Positions 23,544 to 25,418 of a DNA stretch of 25,418 nt are shown here, piece after piece (the first letter of the stretch is position 1; each line of letters begins with the position of its first letter). The notes below the pieces were generated by a model, which saw only the letters and a program-made list of their open reading frames with translations, did no database searches and was not told the DNA's origin. This stretch comes from JANSYP01 sp039184415. GTDB lineage: Bacteria > Pseudomonadota > Alphaproteobacteria > Rhodobacterales > Rhodobacteraceae. The DNA is taken from contig JBCDBB010000043.1 of assembly GCA_039184415.1 (NCBI GenBank), positions 1-25,418 on the forward strand. The letters run 5' to 3'. A program made the translations under genes and the position numbers.

Positions 23544-24995
23544 TCAGAACTCCTGTCCGCAAGTTTTGCGCACCCCCTCAACCGCCCGCTCGACATCCGC
23601 TAGTCTCGTCCTGTGGTTGACGATGGCGGCGCGCAGGGCCGTGCGGCCTTGCAGGGTGGTGGTCGAGAAGACGCAGGTGCCCTGTTCCTGCAGCCGGATG
23701 GCGATGCGCCGGTGCAGGGTGTCGGCCTCTTCCGGTGAGAGATCCGGGCGCACCACGCGAAAGCAGCAGAGGTTGAGGCAGACAGGGGCGGCCAGCGCCA
23801 GTTCGGGCGCTGCCTCGACCAGCGCGCCCATATGCGCGGCATGGCGGCAATTGGCGGCGATGGCGTTCCCCAACCGGTCAAGCCCGTAGGCGCGCAGGGT
23901 CGACCAGACCTTCAGCGCCCGGAACCCGCGGGAAAGATCGATGCCATAGTCGCAGAACCAGGGCTCACCGCCGCCGAGACCGGCGTCCTGCGCCTCCAGA
24001 TACGAGGGCCGGGCGGCAAAGGCCGCGCGGTGGGCGGCCTCGTCACGGATCAGCACGGCGCCGCAATCGTATTGCACATACATCCACTTGTGAAAGTCGA
24101 AGGCCAGCGAATGGGCGCGCTCGATCCCCGCTGCAAGGCCCCGCCAGGGGTCGCCGGCGATGCGGGCCCAGGCCCCGAAGGCGCCGTCCACATGCAGCCA
24201 CAGCCCCTCTGCGGCGACGAGATCGGCCAGCGCGTTGAAATCGTCGAAGGTGCCGGTGTCGACCGAGCCCGCGGTGCCGATCACGGCAAAAGGGCTGTGC
24301 CCGGCGGCCCGGTCTTCAGCGATGGCGGCCCGGAGCGCGGTCAGATCCATCGCGCCGTCCGCGCCAAGCGGGATGCGGCGCAGGCTGTCCGATCCGTGGC
24401 CCAGGAGCTCCACCGCCTTGAGCATCGCGTTGTGGGCGCCGGCAGCGCAATAGGCGGTCAGGCCGGGGCCGCCCGTGATGCCCTCTTTGCGGGTCCCGGG
24501 ACCCGCGATGGCGAGGCGGGCGGCGGCCAGCGCGATCACCGTGGCCTGCGAGGTGCCGGTGGTCAGGACGCCCGAGCCCGTCTCGGGGAAGCCAAAGATC
24601 TCCTTGGCCCAGCCGATCACCGCGCGCTCGACATAATTCGCCCCGTGATCGCGCCCGCCCAGATTGGCGTTGATCGCGGCAGCGGCCATCTCGGCCAACA
24701 GCCCCGCATGGGTGCCGGTGCCATGGACCCAGCCGAAGAAGCCGGGATGCGTGTTGCCGGTGCCGTGGGGCAGCAGGGCAGCCAGCGCCTTGGCCGTGGC
24801 ATCCTCCCCGATGCCGGAGCGAGGCAGCGGCGGCATCAGAGCCTCCCGGACCTCCTCCGAAACCGGCCGCCAGGGCCGCTCCCGCGCCGCCTCGAGATGA
24901 TCGAGACACGCCTCCAGCAACGCATGCGCCTGCGCCCGAAAGGCGTCGCGGTCGGTGGGATCTAGGCCCTCATGGTCCGGGGCAGCATCAGTCAT
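23544..24995 (-). CDS. Group II PLP-dependent decarboxylase (aromatic amino acid decarboxylase-like)
   Basis: The 483-residue length and motif order fit the group II decarboxylases (aromatic-L-amino-acid, tyrosine, 2,4-diaminobutyrate and glutamate types). 'NTHPGFFGWV' (81-90) is the substrate-entry strand, 'TTGTSQATVIAL' (145-156) the phosphate-binding turn, 'AHN' (187-189) holds the ring-stacking His, 'HVDGAFGAW' (268-276) the PLP-nitrogen Asp D270, and 'DFHKWMYV' (300-307) the Schiff-base Lys K303. The cytosolic enzyme removes CO2 from an amino acid to give an amine. Substrate class cannot be fixed by eye; an aromatic substrate is the usual default. It stands as a single gene facing the unknown gene; the start has only a weak ribosome site. 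Confidence 0.92.
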   Translation of the reverse strand: MTDAAPDHEGLDPTDRDAFRAQAHALLEACLDHLEAARERPWRPVSEEVREALMPPLPRSGIGEDATAKALAALLPHGTGNTHPGFFGWVHGTGTHAGLLAEMAAAAINANLGGRDHGANYVERAVIGWAKEIFGFPETGSGVLTTGTSQATVIALAAARLAIAGPGTRKEGITGGPGLTAYCAAGAHNAMLKAVELLGHGSDSLRRIPLGADGAMDLTALRAAIAEDRAAGHSPFAVIGTAGSVDTGTFDDFNALADLVAAEGLWLHVDGAFGAWARIAGDPWRGLAAGIERAHSLAFDFHKWMYVQYDCGAVLIRDEAAHRAAFAARPSYLEAQDAGLGGGEPWFCDYGIDLSRGFRALKVWSTLRAYGLDRLGNAIAANCRHAAHMGALVEAAPELALAAPVCLNLCCFRVVRPDLSPEEADTLHRRIAIRLQEQGTCVFSTTTLQGRTALRAAIVNHRTRLADVERAVEGVRKTCGQEF

Positions 24996-25133
24996 TGGTT
25001 GAGTATCCAGAGATTATGCGGGGGCGTTAGCGGAAGCCGACTCGGCACACCGGAATATTGCACCCCCCAAAACACCAAGCACCAGTGCGCCGTGCGTCCA
25101 GCTCACTTTCATGGATTATGCACCAGATACGAC

Positions 25134-25418
25134 CTACGGAACAAATGGTAGAAGTCTGTAGACTGCGTCGGCTGCCTTATAAAATAACCAAACAAATATC
25201 CCTCCGAGCGCAATTTGATGGCGCAGACTTCTGTCTTTGTTGTCCGACAGAACATTTACGGGAAACGCCCATTTAGCGTAGCCAGACAAAAATCGGTAAC
25301 CGAGAACCACAATGCCAAGCGCGTAAAGGAAGAAAGCCCACCGATAGGATTCCCAATTGCTACCCGTGGGGAACCATTTATCCATGTAGAAGGTGGCGAT
25401 GATCAAACCAGCAGGCAG
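25134..25418 (-). CDS. C-terminal part of a membrane protein, 5' end outside window
   Basis: The frame is open to the last base of the window (its first visible residues are LPAGLIIATF), so only the last 94 codons are seen. Hydrophobic segments lie at the visible start, at 'WAFFLYALGIVVLGYRFL' and at 'IALGGIFVWLFYKAADAVY', joined by polar loops. That indicates a polytopic inner-membrane protein. The family is not recognised. The DNA is visibly richer in A and T (about half) than the rest of the window, which suggests different ancestry from the neighbouring genes. Confidence 0.6.
   Translation of the reverse strand: MPAGLIIATFYMDKWFPTGSNWESYRWAFFLYALGIVVLGYRFLSGYAKWAFPVNVLSDNKDRSLRHQIALGGIFVWLFYKAADAVYRLLPFVP

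Overview
The window is GC-rich DNA, probably from a member of the Rhodobacterales (Roseobacter-like). The grounds are codon and GC style, a DmdA-like GcvT-family protein, and an alphaproteobacterial-type surface polysaccharide cluster. No rRNA, tRNA or CRISPR array was seen. The taxonomic call is an inference from style, not from a marker gene.

Layout. (1) 1-1041: the 3' part of a duplicated SnoaL/NTF2-like gene, a candidate terminator, and about 400 bases without a convincing gene. (2) 1042-10825, minus strand: a seven-gene surface-glycan unit. In transcription order it holds a TylF-type methyltransferase, a 1003-residue protein carrying a methyltransferase domain, a coiled coil and two GT2 domains, a HAD-UbiA fusion, an SDR epimerase, an FAD oxidoreductase, a GtrA protein and a membrane GT-C-like protein. 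The last six are tightly spaced or overlapping. (3) 10826-11334: a divergent control region filled with two short-repeat arrays. (4) 11335-19726, plus strand: two large GT-C-like membrane proteins followed by rmlCBDA (rfbC, rfbB, rfbD, rfbA) for dTDP-L-rhamnose. (5) 19727-25418: an accessory tail with a small SnoaL-like protein, a DmdA-like protein on the minus strand, a decayed IS1182-type transposase, an unrecognised small gene, a group II PLP decarboxylase on the minus strand, and the end of a membrane protein in noticeably AT-richer DNA.

How the genes may work together. rmlCBDA supplies dTDP-rhamnose for the glycosyltransferases. The HAD-UbiA fusion, SDR, FAD enzyme, GtrA and GT-C set resembles in logic the mycobacterial route that makes a polyprenyl-phosphate pentose, remodels it by redox, flips it and uses it outside the membrane. 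That is an inference from domain types; the FAD enzyme is not of the DprE1 fold class.

The most unusual signal is a family of short degenerate tandem repeats (10-18 bp units, each array with its own sequence). They occupy nearly every larger intergenic gap and also intrude into at least six genes as linkers or terminal tails. In the genes the unit is always a multiple of three (12, 15 or 18 bp). Between genes it is usually not (11, 13, 14, 16 bp). One array interrupts rfbD as four Q-initiated pentapeptides.
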